Assembly: GCF_000799165.1 (NCBI RefSeq)
Contig: NZ_JUGF01000001.1
Location: 62,001-126,000, forward strand
Reading direction: 5' to 3'
DNA from: Methylotenera versatilis 7
Lineage (GTDB): Bacteria > Pseudomonadota > Gammaproteobacteria > Burkholderiales > Methylophilaceae
Length of the DNA: 64,000 nt
Of the stretch, positions 18,594 to 29,830 are shown piece by piece; the first letter of the stretch is position 1; every line of letters starts with the position of its first letter. The notes beneath the pieces are model-generated. The model did no database searches. It worked only from the letters and a program-made list of their open reading frames with translations, and had not been told where the DNA came from. Both the position numbers and the translations under genes were made by a program.

Positions 18594-20416
18594 TGTTATC
18601 GAATGCTGGATTTTTTTCTAATGCCATCGTCCAAGTGGGTTTGTACCTCACGGTTTTACTGCTTATTACTAAGCCGATGGGTATTTGGATTTACAAGGTT
18701 ATGCATGGTGAATCGGCTATCGCGAATAAAGTTGGAGGCCCAATTGAGCGGCTTATTTACCGTGGTTTGGGCGTTAAGCCTGAGCAGGAAATGCACTGGA
18801 AGCATTATGCAGTCGCATTAATGCTATTCAACATTATTGGCATTGCATTTGTATATTTGTTACAACGCTTGCAGTTTTCATTGCCGCTTAACCCACAACA
18901 ATTTGCAAATGTGAGTGTTGATTCCGCATTTAATACTGCGGTTAGTTTTGTGACCAATACCAATTGGCAAGGTTACGCAGGCGAATCGACCATGAGCTAT
19001 CTCACACAAATGTTAGCGCTTACAGTGCAAAATTTTCTGTCAGCGGCAACTGGGTTGGCAGTAGTGATTGCATTGATTCGTGGTTTCGCGCGCCATAGCG
19101 CAAAAACCATCGGTAATTTTTGGGTGGATATCACGCGTTCCACTTTGTACATTTTGCTACCGTTATCGTTTATTCTCGCGATCTTTTTGATGGGCCAAGG
19201 GGTGATTCAAAACTTTGACGCATACAAACAAGTGACGACTTTACAGCCAACCAGCTACTCAATCACTGATGCAGCAGGTGAACTCGCTACGCAAACCACA
19301 AGCACGCAAACCCTTGCAATGGGGCCAGTGGCTTCGCAAGAAGCAATTAAAATGCTGGGAACAAATGGTGGTGGTTTTTTCAACGCCAACTCTGCACATC
19401 CGTTTGAAAACCCAACGCCACTTTCTAACTTGTTACAAATGCTGGCTATTTTCTTAATTCCAGCCGGGCTGTGCTTTACGTTTGGCTTAATGGTGGGTGA
19501 TAAAAGACAAGGTTGGGCAGTATTTTCCGCCATGGCGATGGTATTTGTGGTGATGGTGGGTGTGGTGGTTTGGGCAGAACAAGCAGGTAATCCAGCGCTG
19601 GCAAATAGCGGTGCTAATCAATCGTTCATAGACCAATCAAGCATTGCTTCACCATCAGGCATGGAATTGCAATCTGGCGGCAATATGGAAGGCAAAGAAA
19701 CACGTTTTGGTATTGTTGCCTCTAGTTTATTTGCCACCGTTACCACTGCGGCTTCTTGTGGTGCGGTTAATGCCATGCACGATTCATTTACGCCAATTGG
19801 CGGCATGGTGCCAATGTGGTTAATGCAGTTGGGTGAGGTGATTTTTGGCGGCGTGGGTTCCGGGCTTTATACCATGCTGATCTATGCAGTCTTGGCCGTG
19901 TTTATTGCGGGTTTAATGATTGGTCGTACGCCAGAATATCTAGGTAAAAAGATAGAGATATTCGACATGAAAATGACGGCGATTATTATATTAGCCACAC
20001 CATTGCTAGTGTTAATCGGCACTGCCGTTGCAGTAAGCGTTGCTTCTGGCACCGTCGGCATTGCAAACCCCGGCGCGCATGGCTTTAGCGAGATTTTATA
20101 TGCGCTGTCATCCACTGCTAACAATAACGGTAGTGCATTTGCGGGTTTATCTGCCAATACGCCTTTCTACAACACTTTATTGGCAATTGCGATGTTTGTA
20201 GGCCGTTTCGGCATCATTCTGGCAGTGTTGGCAATTGCAGGTTCTATGGCGGCTAAAAAGCGTATCCCAGTGAGCTTAGGCACTATGCCTACGCATGGTC
20301 CACTATTTGTCACCTTGTTGATTGGCGCAGTGATACTGGTAGGTGCGCTGACTTATATCCCTGCGTTGGCGCTTGGCCCTATCGTTGAGCAGTTGCTCAT
20401 GACTGCTGTTAATTAA
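18593..20416 (+). CDS. kdpA: KdpA, potassium-binding channel-like subunit
   Basis: A 607-residue polytopic membrane protein of the SKT superfamily and the K+-selective entry of the KdpFABC pump. Selectivity-loop signatures are visible: [50 protein letters not shown] and [14 protein letters not shown], one in each of the four repeats. The length agrees with other KdpA proteins. ATG at 18593 is chosen because it overlaps the kdpF stop. An upstream TTG at 18590 is in frame but unnecessary. kdpB follows after 19 bases. Confidence 0.96.
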   Translation: MLSNAGFFSNAIVQVGLYLTVLLLITKPMGIWIYKVMHGESAIANKVGGPIERLIYRGLGVKPEQEMHWKHYAVALMLFNIIGIAFVYLLQRLQFSLPLNPQQFANVSVDSAFNTAVSFVTNTNWQGYAGESTMSYLTQMLALTVQNFLSAATGLAVVIALIRGFARHSAKTIGNFWVDITRSTLYILLPLSFILAIFLMGQGVIQNFDAYKQVTTLQPTSYSITDAAGELATQTTSTQTLAMGPVASQEAIKMLGTNGGGFFNANSAHPFENPTPLSNLLQMLAIFLIPAGLCFTFGLMVGDKRQGWAVFSAMAMVFVVMVGVVVWAEQAGNPALANSGANQSFIDQSSIASPSGMELQSGGNMEGKETRFGIVASSLFATVTTAASCGAVNAMHDSFTPIGGMVPMWLMQLGEVIFGGVGSGLYTMLIYAVLAVFIAGLMIGRTPEYLGKKIEIFDMKMTAIIILATPLLVLIGTAVAVSVASGTVGIANPGAHGFSEILYALSSTANNNGSAFAGLSANTPFYNTLLAIAMFVGRFGIILAVLAIAGSMAAKKRIPVSLGTMPTHGPLFVTLLIGAVILVGALTYIPALALGPIVEQLLMTAVN

Positions 20417-20435
20417 TTGCTGAATATTAGGAAAA

Positions 20436-22556
20436 ATGATGTCAAGTTCAAGTACTAAAGATTTAAGTATGAAATCTATGTTTGATCCAGCATTAGTCAA
20501 ACCAGCTATTGCGGATTCGTTTAAAAAATTGGCGCCGCAGACACAATGGCGCAACCCAGTGATGTTTGTGGTGTATTTGGGTAGCATATTAACCACACTA
20601 ATATTGCTGCAGGCTTTATTTAGTCGTGCAGATGTGCCAACCGGCTTTATTGCGCTAGTGGCTATATGGCTTTGGTTTACTGTGCTGTTTGCCAACTTTG
20701 CCGAGGCGATGGCGGAAGGGCGCAGTAAAGCACAAGCTGCTTCCTTACGCAGCGCCAAGAAAAACGTAGTTGCTAAAAAGTTGGCAACAGCAGCACGTGA
20801 CTCTACGGTGACACTTACCGATAGTAGCAGCTTGCGCAAAGGCGATATTTTACTGATAGAAGCTGGCGATATGATTCCTGCCGACGGTGAAGTGATTGAT
20901 GGTATTGCTTCAGTGAATGAGGCGGCGATTACTGGGGAGTCTGCGCCAGTGATTCGTGAATCTGGCGGTGACTTCAGTGCTGTAACAGGTGGTACGCAAG
21001 TATTATCCGATTGGATAGTGGTACGCGTAGCGGTGAACCCAGGAGAAGCGTTTTTAGACCGCATGATTGCCATGGTGGAAGGTGCAAAACGCCAAAAAAC
21101 ACCGAATGAAATCGCGCTAACTATCCTATTAGTTGCATTAACCATTGTGTTTTTACTGGTGACCGTGACTTTATTGCCGTTTTCAACCTTTGGCGTAACA
21201 GCTTCAGGTGGCGCAGGTTCGCCGCCCAGTATTACCGTGCTGGTTTCACTGTTGGTCTGTTTAATTCCCACCACTATTGCAGGTTTGTTATCTGCTATTG
21301 GCGTAGCAGGTATGAGCCGCATGATGCAAGCCAATGTGATTGCGACTTCTGGCCGCGCAGTAGAAGCGGCGGGCGATGTTAACGTATTGCTATTAGATAA
21401 AACAGGCACCATTACCTTGGGCAATCGCCAAGCTTCTGTGTTTATTCCGGCAGAAGACGTAACGGAGCAAGCGTTAGCAGATGCGGCGCAATTGGCATCG
21501 CTTACCGATGAAACGCCAGAAGGTCGTAGCATTGTGGTGCTGGCAAAAAATCGCTTTAACATTCGTGAACGGGATATCGCATCGCTTCATGCCAAGTTTA
21601 TTACGTTTACCGCGCAAACCAGAATGAGCGGGGTGGACTTGCAAGATGCAGGCGGACTGGATTCCAATAAGAAAGTCCGCCAAATTCGTAAAGGTGCTGC
21701 CAGTGCGATTAAGTTGCATATTGAAACTTTAGGTGGTGTATTTTCAGCTGAAATGAGCCAAAAAGTAGATGAAGTAGCGCGTCGCGGCAGTACGCCGTTA
21801 GTCGTTTCAGATGGTGACAAAGTGCTGGGTGTGGTTGAGCTTAAAGATATTGTAAAAGGCGGCATTAAAGAACGCTTTGCCGAGTTACGTCGCATGGGTA
21901 TCACAACCATTATGATTACCGGCGATAACCACTTAACTGCCGCTGCGATTGCCGCCGAAGCTGGTGTGGACGACTTTTTAGCAGAAGCCACGCCTGAGGC
22001 GAAACTAAAGCTGATTCGCGAACATCAAGCGGAAGGCAAGTTGGTTGCCATGACAGGTGACGGCACCAACGACGCGCCAGCCTTAGCACAAGCTGACGTT
22101 GCCGTTGCCATGAATACCGGAACGCAGGCAGCCAAAGAAGCGGGCAATATGGTGGATTTGGATTCAAACCCGACCAAGCTGATTGAAATAGTGGAGATTG
22201 GTAAACAAATGCTAATGACGCGCGGCTCTCTCACCACATTCAGTATCGCTAATGATGTGGCCAAATATTTTGCGATTATCCCCGCCGCATTTGCCAGCAC
22301 TTATCCCGCGTTAAATAGCTTAAATATCATGCAATTAGCCAGCCCCAATTCGGCCATTCTTTCTGCAGTGATATTCAATGCGCTGATTATTATCGTATTA
22401 ATACCATTGGCCTTAAAGGGCGTGGCTTACAAAGCCGTTGGTGCACAACAGTTATTACGTAGAAACTTATTGATTTACGGGCTTGGCGGTTTGATAGTGC
22501 CGTTTATCGGCATCAAGGCAATTGATTTGGTGCTGACTTCAGTTGGTTTTGCCTAA
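20436..22556 (+). CDS. kdpB: KdpB, P-type ATPase subunit
   Basis: A 706-residue P-type ATPase that energises KdpFABC. Visible features are the actuator motif TGES (in [11 protein letters not shown], whose Ser is the known inhibitory phosphorylation site in E. coli KdpB), the phosphorylation motif [12 protein letters not shown] with Asp near residue 320, the nucleotide-domain region KGAASAIK, and the hinge [22 protein letters not shown]. Two start ATGs occur in tandem (20436 and 20439). The AGGA at 20429 is better spaced for the second. It lies between kdpA and kdpC. Confidence 0.97.
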   Translation: MMSSSSTKDLSMKSMFDPALVKPAIADSFKKLAPQTQWRNPVMFVVYLGSILTTLILLQALFSRADVPTGFIALVAIWLWFTVLFANFAEAMAEGRSKAQAASLRSAKKNVVAKKLATAARDSTVTLTDSSSLRKGDILLIEAGDMIPADGEVIDGIASVNEAAITGESAPVIRESGGDFSAVTGGTQVLSDWIVVRVAVNPGEAFLDRMIAMVEGAKRQKTPNEIALTILLVALTIVFLLVTVTLLPFSTFGVTASGGAGSPPSITVLVSLLVCLIPTTIAGLLSAIGVAGMSRMMQANVIATSGRAVEAAGDVNVLLLDKTGTITLGNRQASVFIPAEDVTEQALADAAQLASLTDETPEGRSIVVLAKNRFNIRERDIASLHAKFITFTAQTRMSGVDLQDAGGLDSNKKVRQIRKGAASAIKLHIETLGGVFSAEMSQKVDEVARRGSTPLVVSDGDKVLGVVELKDIVKGGIKERFAELRRMGITTIMITGDNHLTAAAIAAEAGVDDFLAEATPEAKLKLIREHQAEGKLVAMTGDGTNDAPALAQADVAVAMNTGTQAAKEAGNMVDLDSNPTKLIEIVEIGKQMLMTRGSLTTFSIANDVAKYFAIIPAAFASTYPALNSLNIMQLASPNSAILSAVIFNALIIIVLIPLALKGVAYKAVGAQQLLRRNLLIYGLGGLIVPFIGIKAIDLVLTSVGFA

Positions 22557-22582
22557 TTTTAATTATATAAAAAGGATTCATC

Positions 22583-23191
22583 ATGGAAAATAGTTTAAAA
22601 AATATAACGTTACAAAGTTTAAGGCCGGCCTTGGGTTTATTTGTGATACTGAGCATTATTACAGGTATCGTTTATCCATTACTCACTACAGCATTAGGCC
22701 AATCGTTCATGCCTGCGCAAGCCAATGGCTCACTGATTACGCAAGGAGATAAAGTCATAGGCTCAAGCTTAATTGGCCAAAACTTTACTGAAGCCAAATA
22801 CTTTTGGGGTCGCCCGTCTGCTACTGGGCCATATCCCAACAATGCTGCGGCTTCATCTGGCTCAAATCAAGGGCCGTTAAACCCTGCATTAGCAGAAGCT
22901 GTTAAAAACAGGGTTGCTGCGTTAAAAGCGGCAGATTCAGATAATACATTACCGATCCCTATCGATTTAGTCACCGCTTCTGCCAGTGGGTTAGATCCTG
23001 AAATTAGTCCTGCAGCAGCAAATTATCAGGTGAGCAGGGTAGTCAAAGCCAGAGAGTTAACAGTGGAAACCGTGCAAAAATTAATCGCAGAAAATACCAA
23101 GGGTCGCCAATGGGGTGTGTTTGGTGAGCCTCGTGTGAATGTATTGCAGTTGAATATTGCATTGGACAAATTGACTGTTATTCAGCCATAG
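22583..23191 (+). CDS. kdpC: KdpC subunit of potassium-transporting ATPase
   Basis: A 202-residue protein with one N-terminal membrane helix ([23 protein letters not shown]) and a periplasmic domain. Family motifs include [39 protein letters not shown] split across residues 59-98 and a C-terminal [17 protein letters not shown]. The length is normal for KdpC. KdpC assembles with KdpFAB and raises the nucleotide affinity of KdpB. It starts 26 bases after kdpB with an AAAGGA ribosome-binding site. Confidence 0.96.
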   Translation: MENSLKNITLQSLRPALGLFVILSIITGIVYPLLTTALGQSFMPAQANGSLITQGDKVIGSSLIGQNFTEAKYFWGRPSATGPYPNNAAASSGSNQGPLNPALAEAVKNRVAALKAADSDNTLPIPIDLVTASASGLDPEISPAAANYQVSRVVKARELTVETVQKLIAENTKGRQWGVFGEPRVNVLQLNIALDKLTVIQP

Positions 23192-23256
23192 TAAGCAATA
23201 ACGTTTTTAGCAAATTTAATTAAACATTAGAATCAAACCTACTATAAGACACAGGC

Positions 23257-26139
23257 ATGGCCGAATCAGAATCCAATGTAGAGTTTCGCCCCAATCCAGA
23301 TCAGCTTCTGCAAAAGATTAATCAAGAAGCTGAAAAAGAAAAACGCGGCTGTTTAAAGATTTTCTTTGGCGCGTGTGCGGGGGTGGGTAAAACATTCGCC
23401 ATGCTCAATGCTGCGCACCATTTGCAATCAAAAAGCCAGCAATCACAACAGTTAGACGTACTTGTTGGTATTGTCGAAACGCATGGTCGCGCTGGCACAG
23501 CTGCGCAACTGTTAGGTTTAACAGTGTTGCCGTTAAAAACGTTTCATTATCGTGAGCGTGAGCTAAAAGAGTTTGATTTAGATGCCGCATTAGTGCGCAA
23601 ACCTGATTTGATCTTGGTGGATGAACTAGCGCACTCTAATGTGGAAGGTTCGCGCCACCCCAAGCGCTGGCAAGATGTTGAAGAGTTATTAGCCGCAGGT
23701 ATCGACGTATTTACCACGCTGAATGTACAACATCTGGAAAGTCTTAACGATATTGTTGGCCAGATTACGGGTATTCGCGTCACGGAAACCCTGCCAGATA
23801 AAGTGTTTGCTGATGCAGATGAAGTCACATTGGTGGATTTGCCAGCAGATGAATTATTACAGCGATTGCAAGATGGCAAAGTGTATCAATCGCAGCAGGC
23901 GGAACGCGCAAGCAAAAGTTTTTTTCGCAAAGGTAATTTAATTGCACTGCGTGAAATGGCACTTAGATGTACGGCGGACCGTGTGGATTCACAGATGCGC
24001 GAATATCGCAGCAATTCGTCCATTCAACAAGTATGGCAAGCGAAGGATAGGCTGTTAGTTTGTGTTGGTACAGGCGTAGAAGCTGAAAGGTTAGTCAGAG
24101 TGGCGGCTAGGCTGGCGCAAAGTTTAAAGTCTGATTGGCTGGCCGTGTATGTAGAAACGCCTAAACTACAGCGATTATCGAACACCGCGCGCGATACGAT
24201 TCTGAAGACATTAAAACTAGCCGAAACTTTAGGCGCAGAAACGGCTACATTGAGCGGCACCAAAGTGGCTAATGTTGTGCTGAACTATGCTCGCAGTCGG
24301 AATGTGTCTAAGCTGGTTGTAGGTAAGTCCACACGCTCTGCTTTTGCGCGTTTAATCATGCCTGGCGTCATTGACGACTTAACGAATCAGGCGACTGATA
24401 TTGATATCCACGTGGTTTCGCGTGAAAAAACGCTTGGCGAAAAAGATGCACATACCTTAGATATTAAGCGCAATAACCAGCATAACGATTACCAAAATCA
24501 TGCGCATAGCGAATCAACCCTAAAAGGTTACTATTGGGCGGCAGCGGTATGTGCAGGCACATCAATATTGGTGGCATTGATTCTGCCTTATTTTGAGCTG
24601 GCGAATGTGGTGATGGTGTTTTTGCTTGGCGTCATTCTTATTTCATCCAAATTTGGCAGAGGGCCGGGCATTTTTTCATCGCTGATTAGCGTTGCCAGTT
24701 TTGATTTCTTTTTTGTCTCGCCAAAATTTTCTTTTTCAGTATCCGATACTCAGTATTTACTGACTTTTGGCGTGATGTTTGTGGTGGCTTTGGTGGTTAG
24801 CAATTTGACGGCTAATCTGCGCTATCAAGCGGTGATTGCGATGCGTCGTGAAAAACGCAGCCGTGCTTTGTATGATTTAGGCAAGTCGTTGGCATCATCA
24901 CTCACTGCAGAGCATATCATTGAAATCAGCACGCATCATTTAACTGGTATTTTCCAATCTAAAATAGCGATATTGCTGCCAGATAATCATGAGAAAATCA
25001 CACAGCCAATTTCAAATCATGTGCAGCATAGCGATGCGGACAGCAATAGTTTACACGTTGATTTAGGAATTGCTCAGTGGGTGTACGACAATCAACAGCA
25101 GGCTGGTTACGGCACCAACACCTTGCCATCATCCGCTATTTTATATATCCCCTTGCAAGCACCCATGCGCACAAGAGGCGTGCTGGCAATCATGCCTAAC
25201 CATGAAGAAGGTTTAATGGCAAAATCCAGGCGCATGATTTTTCTGCCAGAGCAACGGCAGTTGTTAGATACATTCGCTTCACAAATTGCCATTGCGATAG
25301 AGCGTGTACATTATGTGGATATCGCGCAAAATGCATTGGTTTCGATGGAATCTGAACGCTTAAGGAACTCCGTATTAAGTGCAATATCACATGATTTAAA
25401 TACGCCATTAACCACGATTGTGGCAACCGCTGGTTTGCTTAAACAGCAATTAAATACGCCGCTAAGCCATAACTTAACAGACCATAAAAAACAGGAAGAC
25501 GAGCGAAACGAATACGTTGATATGCTGTATGAGCAATCAATACGCATGAAGAGTCTGGTCGTTAACTTGCTTGATATGGCGAGATTACAATCTGGAAAAG
25601 TTCAGCTCAATAAACAATGGCAAACGTTAGAGGAAGTAGTCGGTACGGCCTTGCGCACCATGAAGCAACCGCTGGAAAAACACCCTATTGTGATTGATCT
25701 AACCAATACGTCTACCGGCGATTTACCATTAATACAGTTCGATGCGGTGTTAATCGATCGCGTATTGTGTAATTTACTGGATAACGCTGCCAAATACGCA
25801 TCAGAAGGCAGTAAAATCATTATTAGCGCCAGAACAACACATCAAGACGTGCTGGTCTCGATTTCAGACGAAGGTCCTGGCTTACCAGGGAGTTTGGAAG
25901 ATCAGATATTTGAGAAATTTACACGTGGAGAAAAAGAGTCTACCAAAGCAGGTGTTGGGCTTGGCTTGTCAATTTGCAAGGCGATTATTGAGGCGCACGG
26001 TGGAAAAATTGGCGCGCGTAACAAGTTAACTTCTAATGGAAATGACCATTCTAAAACACATATAACTGGCGCAATTTTTACATTCACTTTACCGCTGGGT
26101 ACGCCGCCTAGCTTGCCTGATGAAGATTCATTATCGTAA
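23257..26139 (+). CDS. kdpD: KdpD sensor histidine kinase
   Basis: A 960-residue full-length KdpD. Domains in order: the N-terminal KdpD domain with Walker-type GACAGVGKT (about residues 37-45) and LILVDELAHSN; a universal-stress-like domain (about 250-390); four closely spaced membrane helices (about 420-520); a GAF-like region (about 545-690); and HisKA with phospho-acceptor His at 712 in SAISHDLNTPLTT. The catalytic ATPase domain carries LLDNAAKYA, SDEGPGLP and GVGLGLSICK. It senses potassium shortage or turgor and phosphorylates KdpE. It lies 65 bases after kdpC, and its stop overlaps the kdpE start (TAATG). Confidence 0.97.
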   Translation: MAESESNVEFRPNPDQLLQKINQEAEKEKRGCLKIFFGACAGVGKTFAMLNAAHHLQSKSQQSQQLDVLVGIVETHGRAGTAAQLLGLTVLPLKTFHYRERELKEFDLDAALVRKPDLILVDELAHSNVEGSRHPKRWQDVEELLAAGIDVFTTLNVQHLESLNDIVGQITGIRVTETLPDKVFADADEVTLVDLPADELLQRLQDGKVYQSQQAERASKSFFRKGNLIALREMALRCTADRVDSQMREYRSNSSIQQVWQAKDRLLVCVGTGVEAERLVRVAARLAQSLKSDWLAVYVETPKLQRLSNTARDTILKTLKLAETLGAETATLSGTKVANVVLNYARSRNVSKLVVGKSTRSAFARLIMPGVIDDLTNQATDIDIHVVSREKTLGEKDAHTLDIKRNNQHNDYQNHAHSESTLKGYYWAAAVCAGTSILVALILPYFELANVVMVFLLGVILISSKFGRGPGIFSSLISVASFDFFFVSPKFSFSVSDTQYLLTFGVMFVVALVVSNLTANLRYQAVIAMRREKRSRALYDLGKSLASSLTAEHIIEISTHHLTGIFQSKIAILLPDNHEKITQPISNHVQHSDADSNSLHVDLGIAQWVYDNQQQAGYGTNTLPSSAILYIPLQAPMRTRGVLAIMPNHEEGLMAKSRRMIFLPEQRQLLDTFASQIAIAIERVHYVDIAQNALVSMESERLRNSVLSAISHDLNTPLTTIVATAGLLKQQLNTPLSHNLTDHKKQEDERNEYVDMLYEQSIRMKSLVVNLLDMARLQSGKVQLNKQWQTLEEVVGTALRTMKQPLEKHPIVIDLTNTSTGDLPLIQFDAVLIDRVLCNLLDNAAKYASEGSKIIISARTTHQDVLVSISDEGPGLPGSLEDQIFEKFTRGEKESTKAGVGLGLSICKAIIEAHGGKIGARNKLTSNGNDHSKTHITGAIFTFTLPLGTPPSLPDEDSLS

Positions 26140-26831
26140 TGGCTAACTATTTGGCAAACATTGTACTGATAGAAGACGAACAGCAAATTCGACGTTTTGT
26201 AACAACTGCGCTTGAGATTGAAAATTTTCAGGTTTTTAGCGCAGAAACTGGTAAGCAAGGTTTGATTGAAATTGGTACCAGAAAACCAGATGCGGTTATT
26301 TTAGACTTAGGCTTGCCCGATATTGATGGTTTAGAAGTGATTCGCGAAGTTAGAACCTGGAGCAACATTCCTATTATTGTGCTTTCTGCCAGAACACAAG
26401 AAGCCGAGAAAGTGGCTGCATTAGATGCTGGCGCGGATGACTTTCTATCTAAACCATTTGGCACGCCTGAATTATTAGCTAGAGTTCGCGCACAATTGCG
26501 CCGCAGAAGCATGTTAAATGAAACGAGCAGTGAAGGCGTTTATGCGTTTGGCGACATCAGTATTGATTTTCCGAAACGATTGATTTCAAAAGCTGGTGCG
26601 CCAGTGCATTTAACGCCAATTGAATTTAGGCTATTTACTGAACTGGTTAAAAATGCCGGCAGGGTTGTCACCCAAAGGCAACTACTGAAAGAAGTTTGGG
26701 GTCCAGCCTATGTGGATAATGAACATTACCTCAGGATATACATGAGTCATCTGCGTCAAAAACTAGAAAATGATCCCGCGCAGCCAGAACATTTAATCAC
26801 CGAAATAGGTGTGGGGTTTAGGTTTATATAG
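26139..26831 (+). CDS. kdpE: KdpE response regulator
   Basis: A 230-residue OmpR/PhoB-family regulator. The receiver domain has the acidic pair EDE near residue 11, phospho-acceptor Asp-56 in AVILDLGLPDIDG and a conserved KPF. The C-terminal winged helix includes HLTPIEFRLFTELVKNAGRVVT and HYLRIYMSHLRQKLE. It activates the kdp operon on phosphorylation by KdpD. The one-base overlap with kdpD implies translational coupling. Confidence 0.96.
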   Translation: MANYLANIVLIEDEQQIRRFVTTALEIENFQVFSAETGKQGLIEIGTRKPDAVILDLGLPDIDGLEVIREVRTWSNIPIIVLSARTQEAEKVAALDAGADDFLSKPFGTPELLARVRAQLRRRSMLNETSSEGVYAFGDISIDFPKRLISKAGAPVHLTPIEFRLFTELVKNAGRVVTQRQLLKEVWGPAYVDNEHYLRIYMSHLRQKLENDPAQPEHLITEIGVGFRFI

Positions 26832-26876
26832 CGCTTGAATATTTGCAGCAAATAATTGTTAAGTTACGATGAGTAC

Positions 26877-27827
26877 TTATTCGTTTTGCCCATCTATCTC
26901 AGTTGCTGCTTTATCTGGGCCATTATCTGGTAAAACGTTATCAGCTGGCGTGCTATTTTGTTGCATCATCAATAAGCGACTTTGTGGCGTTTCTAAACTA
27001 ACGCGGCCAATTGCGCCGCTACGATAATCAGTTAAAAATGCTACTGCGGTTTTTTCCATATCCCACAAACCATCATGACGCTTGTAACTACGGCGTTTGG
27101 CAATCGCCTCTAATAAATCGACGCCATCAATTTGCGATACATCGATTTTCATCGCATCCAGCTTGTAGCGCGCATTGATTAAATCGGGATAAGTTTGCAA
27201 TAAATTATCCGCCAGAAAAGTCGCCACATCTTCATCAATCACCGCGTTGCGACCAATCGCATGGCTGGCAGCCAGCATATAGCCATCTGATTCATATGCG
27301 ATTTTCGGCCACATCATGCCTGGCGTGTCCGTAATGCTAAAAGTAGCATCCAACTCAAACCGCTGTTGGCTCTTGGTTACAGCAGGCTCATCGCCAACTT
27401 TGGCCACACGGCGATTCAGCAGTGCGTTCATCAAAGTCGATTTTCCCACGTTAGGAATACCCATGATTAATGCGCGCAGAGGCTTTAAATGTGTGCCGCG
27501 ATGCGGAGTTAATTTACGACAAACAGCGGGTATTTTTTTTGCGTCACCGGCTTTTTTACAGCTTAAGGCGACAGCTTTAGTGTTGGGTAAACTATTGAAG
27601 TAATTCAACCAAGCTTCTGTGGCTTTCGGGTCAGCTAAATCGGCTTTGTTTAAAATTTTAAGATTGGGGCGTTGGCGAAACAAACGCATTTCGTTAATGA
27701 CAGGATTGTGGCTGGCTTCCGGCACGCGCGCGTCCAACACTTCAATCACCATATCGGTGAATTCCATGGTTTCTTCCGCTTTTTTGCGGGCTTGGGTCAT
27801 GTGGCCCGGGTACCATTGAATTGCCAT
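26877..27827 (-). CDS. ylqF: Ribosome biogenesis GTPase YlqF/RbgA
   Basis: A 316-residue circularly permuted GTPase. G4 comes first (NKADLADP, about residue 60), then G1 GIPNVGKSTLMNALL (about 125), then G3 DTPGMMWP (about 173). The N-terminus IQWYPGHMTQARK is diagnostic of YlqF/RbgA. It is known from Bacillus to assist late 50S subunit assembly. The tail (about 270-316) is polar and low-complexity. It converges on kdpE with a 45-base gap, and no strong terminator is visible there. Confidence 0.92.
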   Translation of the reverse strand: MAIQWYPGHMTQARKKAEETMEFTDMVIEVLDARVPEASHNPVINEMRLFRQRPNLKILNKADLADPKATEAWLNYFNSLPNTKAVALSCKKAGDAKKIPAVCRKLTPHRGTHLKPLRALIMGIPNVGKSTLMNALLNRRVAKVGDEPAVTKSQQRFELDATFSITDTPGMMWPKIAYESDGYMLAASHAIGRNAVIDEDVATFLADNLLQTYPDLINARYKLDAMKIDVSQIDGVDLLEAIAKRRSYKRHDGLWDMEKTAVAFLTDYRSGAIGRVSLETPQSRLLMMQQNSTPADNVLPDNGPDKAATEIDGQNE

Positions 27828-28067
27828 TTTGTCTCCTGATTAACGCTGGCGTTGTTGCCTGCGCCTTGCCGTACTGATTACACTGAATTTTGCCTAGATT
27901 TTTTAATTTTGATAGGCATTAAAGTAGTGTTGCGAGTTGAGTAATCATGAATTTTATCATTTGGCGCGAAAAATACAGGATTTATCTGTGCAGGGGCATG
28001 CTTGATTCATTAATCACAAACAAAACTAAATATGATTGATTTAAACCAATTGCATTAAAATATCAGC

Positions 28068-28916
28068 ATGCAAACCCCTGATAATTTAAAATCGCTAGAC
28101 TTAAAATCACTAGTTCAGCCGAATCAATCTATTACGCTACTAAAGGCGCTGCACATTCTTACCGTTGATGGCAAGCTGAATCAAGATAGTCGCCGCAAAT
28201 TGAAGCAGGTGACGCACTTAATCAATTTTATTGCGCCATTATTAAATGAAATATTGGTCAGCAATGCTAATCCCACCATTGTTGACCACGGTGCCGGAAA
28301 ATCCTACTTGGGATTTATTTTGTATGATTTATTGTTAAAACAGCATGCGGCAGGGCGAGTGATTGGTATAGAAACTCGTGCCGATTTGGTTGAGAAATCC
28401 AAAGTGCTGGCGCTTGATTGTGGGTTTGATCGCATGGATTTTCAGCATTTAAGTGTAGAGCAATCCATTACCTCGCAAGCATTACCAGATACGGTGGATA
28501 TTGTGACAGCGCTGCATGCTTGCAATACCGCAACCGATGACGCGATTAAGTTTGGCCTGAAAAAACGGGCTAAATATATGGTGCTAGTGCCGTGCTGTCA
28601 GGCCGAAGTGGCCGAGGTTTTACGCAAACATAAAAATGAAAGTTTCGGTAAAACGCCGTTAAGTGAAATCTGGCGACATCCGATTCATACGCGTGAGTTT
28701 GGTAGCCAAATCACTAATGTATTACGTTGCTTGCAACTGGAAGCAGCGGGTTATCAAGTCACCGTGACTGAACTGGTGGGTTGGGAACACTCCATGAAAA
28801 ATGAGCTAATTATTGCTAAATACACAGGTCAGAAACGCAAAAATGCTCTCGAGCGATTAACGGCAATTTTAAACGAGTTTAATTTGCAGGATTTACAGCC
28901 GCGCTTTCTGGCTTAA
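28068..28916 (+). CDS. METTL25/Trm13-like SAM-dependent methyltransferase
   Basis: A 282-residue class I methyltransferase. The SAM-binding motif appears as IVDHGAGKSYLGFILYDLLL (about residues 65-84), followed by an acidic second-strand end (GIETRADLVEK). Later signatures TALHACNTATDD and VLVPCCQAEV match the Methyltransf_32 group, whose eukaryotic members include Trm13 and METTL25-like proteins. The substrate in bacteria is unknown to me; an RNA target is plausible. It starts after a 240-base gap and is followed 26 bases later by the LigE-type ligase on the same strand, suggesting cotranscription. Confidence 0.75.
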   Translation: MQTPDNLKSLDLKSLVQPNQSITLLKALHILTVDGKLNQDSRRKLKQVTHLINFIAPLLNEILVSNANPTIVDHGAGKSYLGFILYDLLLKQHAAGRVIGIETRADLVEKSKVLALDCGFDRMDFQHLSVEQSITSQALPDTVDIVTALHACNTATDDAIKFGLKKRAKYMVLVPCCQAEVAEVLRKHKNESFGKTPLSEIWRHPIHTREFGSQITNVLRCLQLEAAGYQVTVTELVGWEHSMKNELIIAKYTGQKRKNALERLTAILNEFNLQDLQPRFLA

Positions 28917-28942
28917 CGCGCATTAAATCATTCAGTTTTCAT

Positions 28943-29788
28943 ATGCATTTAAGCCGTTATTTACTATTAATTGCGTTGATATTCACGCAACTGTTTTCTA
29001 TACAGGTCCTTGCTCAAGAGCCGCCTCAGTTACTATTGGCACAAACTTATCAGCAAGGTATTGATGTTAAACAATATTTAATCAGCGAAAAATATGATGG
29101 TGTGCGTGCTTTTTGGGATGGTGAACAACTGATAACTCGCCAAGGCAATCCAATTAACGCACCGGGCTGGTTTACCAAGAACTTACCCAAAATACCGTTG
29201 GATGGCGAGTTGTGGTGGGCGAGAGGGAGATTTGATGATCTTTCTGGCGCAGTGCGAAAAGATAAACCAGTCGAAGCTGAGTGGAAAAATATCAGCTATC
29301 AGATTTTTGAGTTGCCAAACGCCAAAGGTACGTTTGAAGCACGTGCCAGACGCATTGTCGAAATCGTCAAACAAGCCAATCTGCCGCACCTGAAAGCCGT
29401 TGCACAGTTTCGCATTAGCGATGAAGCGGCGTTAAATAGTCGCTTAAAACAGGTAGTGAAAAGCGGTGGTGAAGGTTTGATGCTACATCGTGCTGATGCA
29501 ATCTACACAACAGGCCGTAGCGACGTATTGCTTAAATTAAAACCTTTATTCGATGCTGAAGCAAAAGTCATTGCCCATACTGTGGGCAAAGGCCAATACG
29601 CCGGAAAATTGGGCGCATTGGTGGTAGAAACGCCACAAGGAGTTCGCTTTAAACTTGGCACAGGTTTTAGTGATGTGCAACGTAATCATCCTCCTAAGAT
29701 TGGCAGTGTTGTCACTTACACGTATAAAGATATGACTAAAAATGGCAAGCCGAAATTCGCCAGTTTTTTAAGAGTGAGAAATGAATAA
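28943..29788 (+). CDS. ligE: Secreted LigE-type ATP-dependent DNA ligase
   Basis: A 281-residue minimal ATP-dependent DNA ligase. A signal peptide (YLLLIALIFTQLFSIQVLA, cleavage near residue 25 before QEPPQ) precedes an adenylation domain. The adenylation domain carries the lysine motif SEKYDGVRAFWDG (near residue 50), motif III LDGELWW and motif IV GGEGLMLH, then an OB domain starting near VLLKLKPLFDAEAKV. The small size and export signal match the LigE group of Neisseria, Haemophilus and Vibrio, which lacks the extra domains of replicative ligases. Suggested roles are extracellular DNA joining, biofilm or competence. The presence of ATP outside the cytoplasm is an open question for the family. 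Confidence 0.85.
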   Translation: MHLSRYLLLIALIFTQLFSIQVLAQEPPQLLLAQTYQQGIDVKQYLISEKYDGVRAFWDGEQLITRQGNPINAPGWFTKNLPKIPLDGELWWARGRFDDLSGAVRKDKPVEAEWKNISYQIFELPNAKGTFEARARRIVEIVKQANLPHLKAVAQFRISDEAALNSRLKQVVKSGGEGLMLHRADAIYTTGRSDVLLKLKPLFDAEAKVIAHTVGKGQYAGKLGALVVETPQGVRFKLGTGFSDVQRNHPPKIGSVVTYTYKDMTKNGKPKFASFLRVRNE

Positions 29789-29830
29789 AAAAGTCGTAAT
29801 ATCAAGCGAGTACAAAAATATTGCTTTTAA

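Noticed and set aside
20303-21562. 419-codon open frame antisense to kdpA/kdpB
   Set aside because: It lies entirely opposite conserved kdpA and kdpB coding sequence, and its Ser/Ala/Thr-rich composition is what reverse-strand translation of these genes gives.
27947-28039. 30-codon frame in the gap before the METTL25-like gene
   Set aside because: It has no ribosome-binding site, no hydrophobic segment and no coupling to a neighbour, unlike the kdp microprotein.
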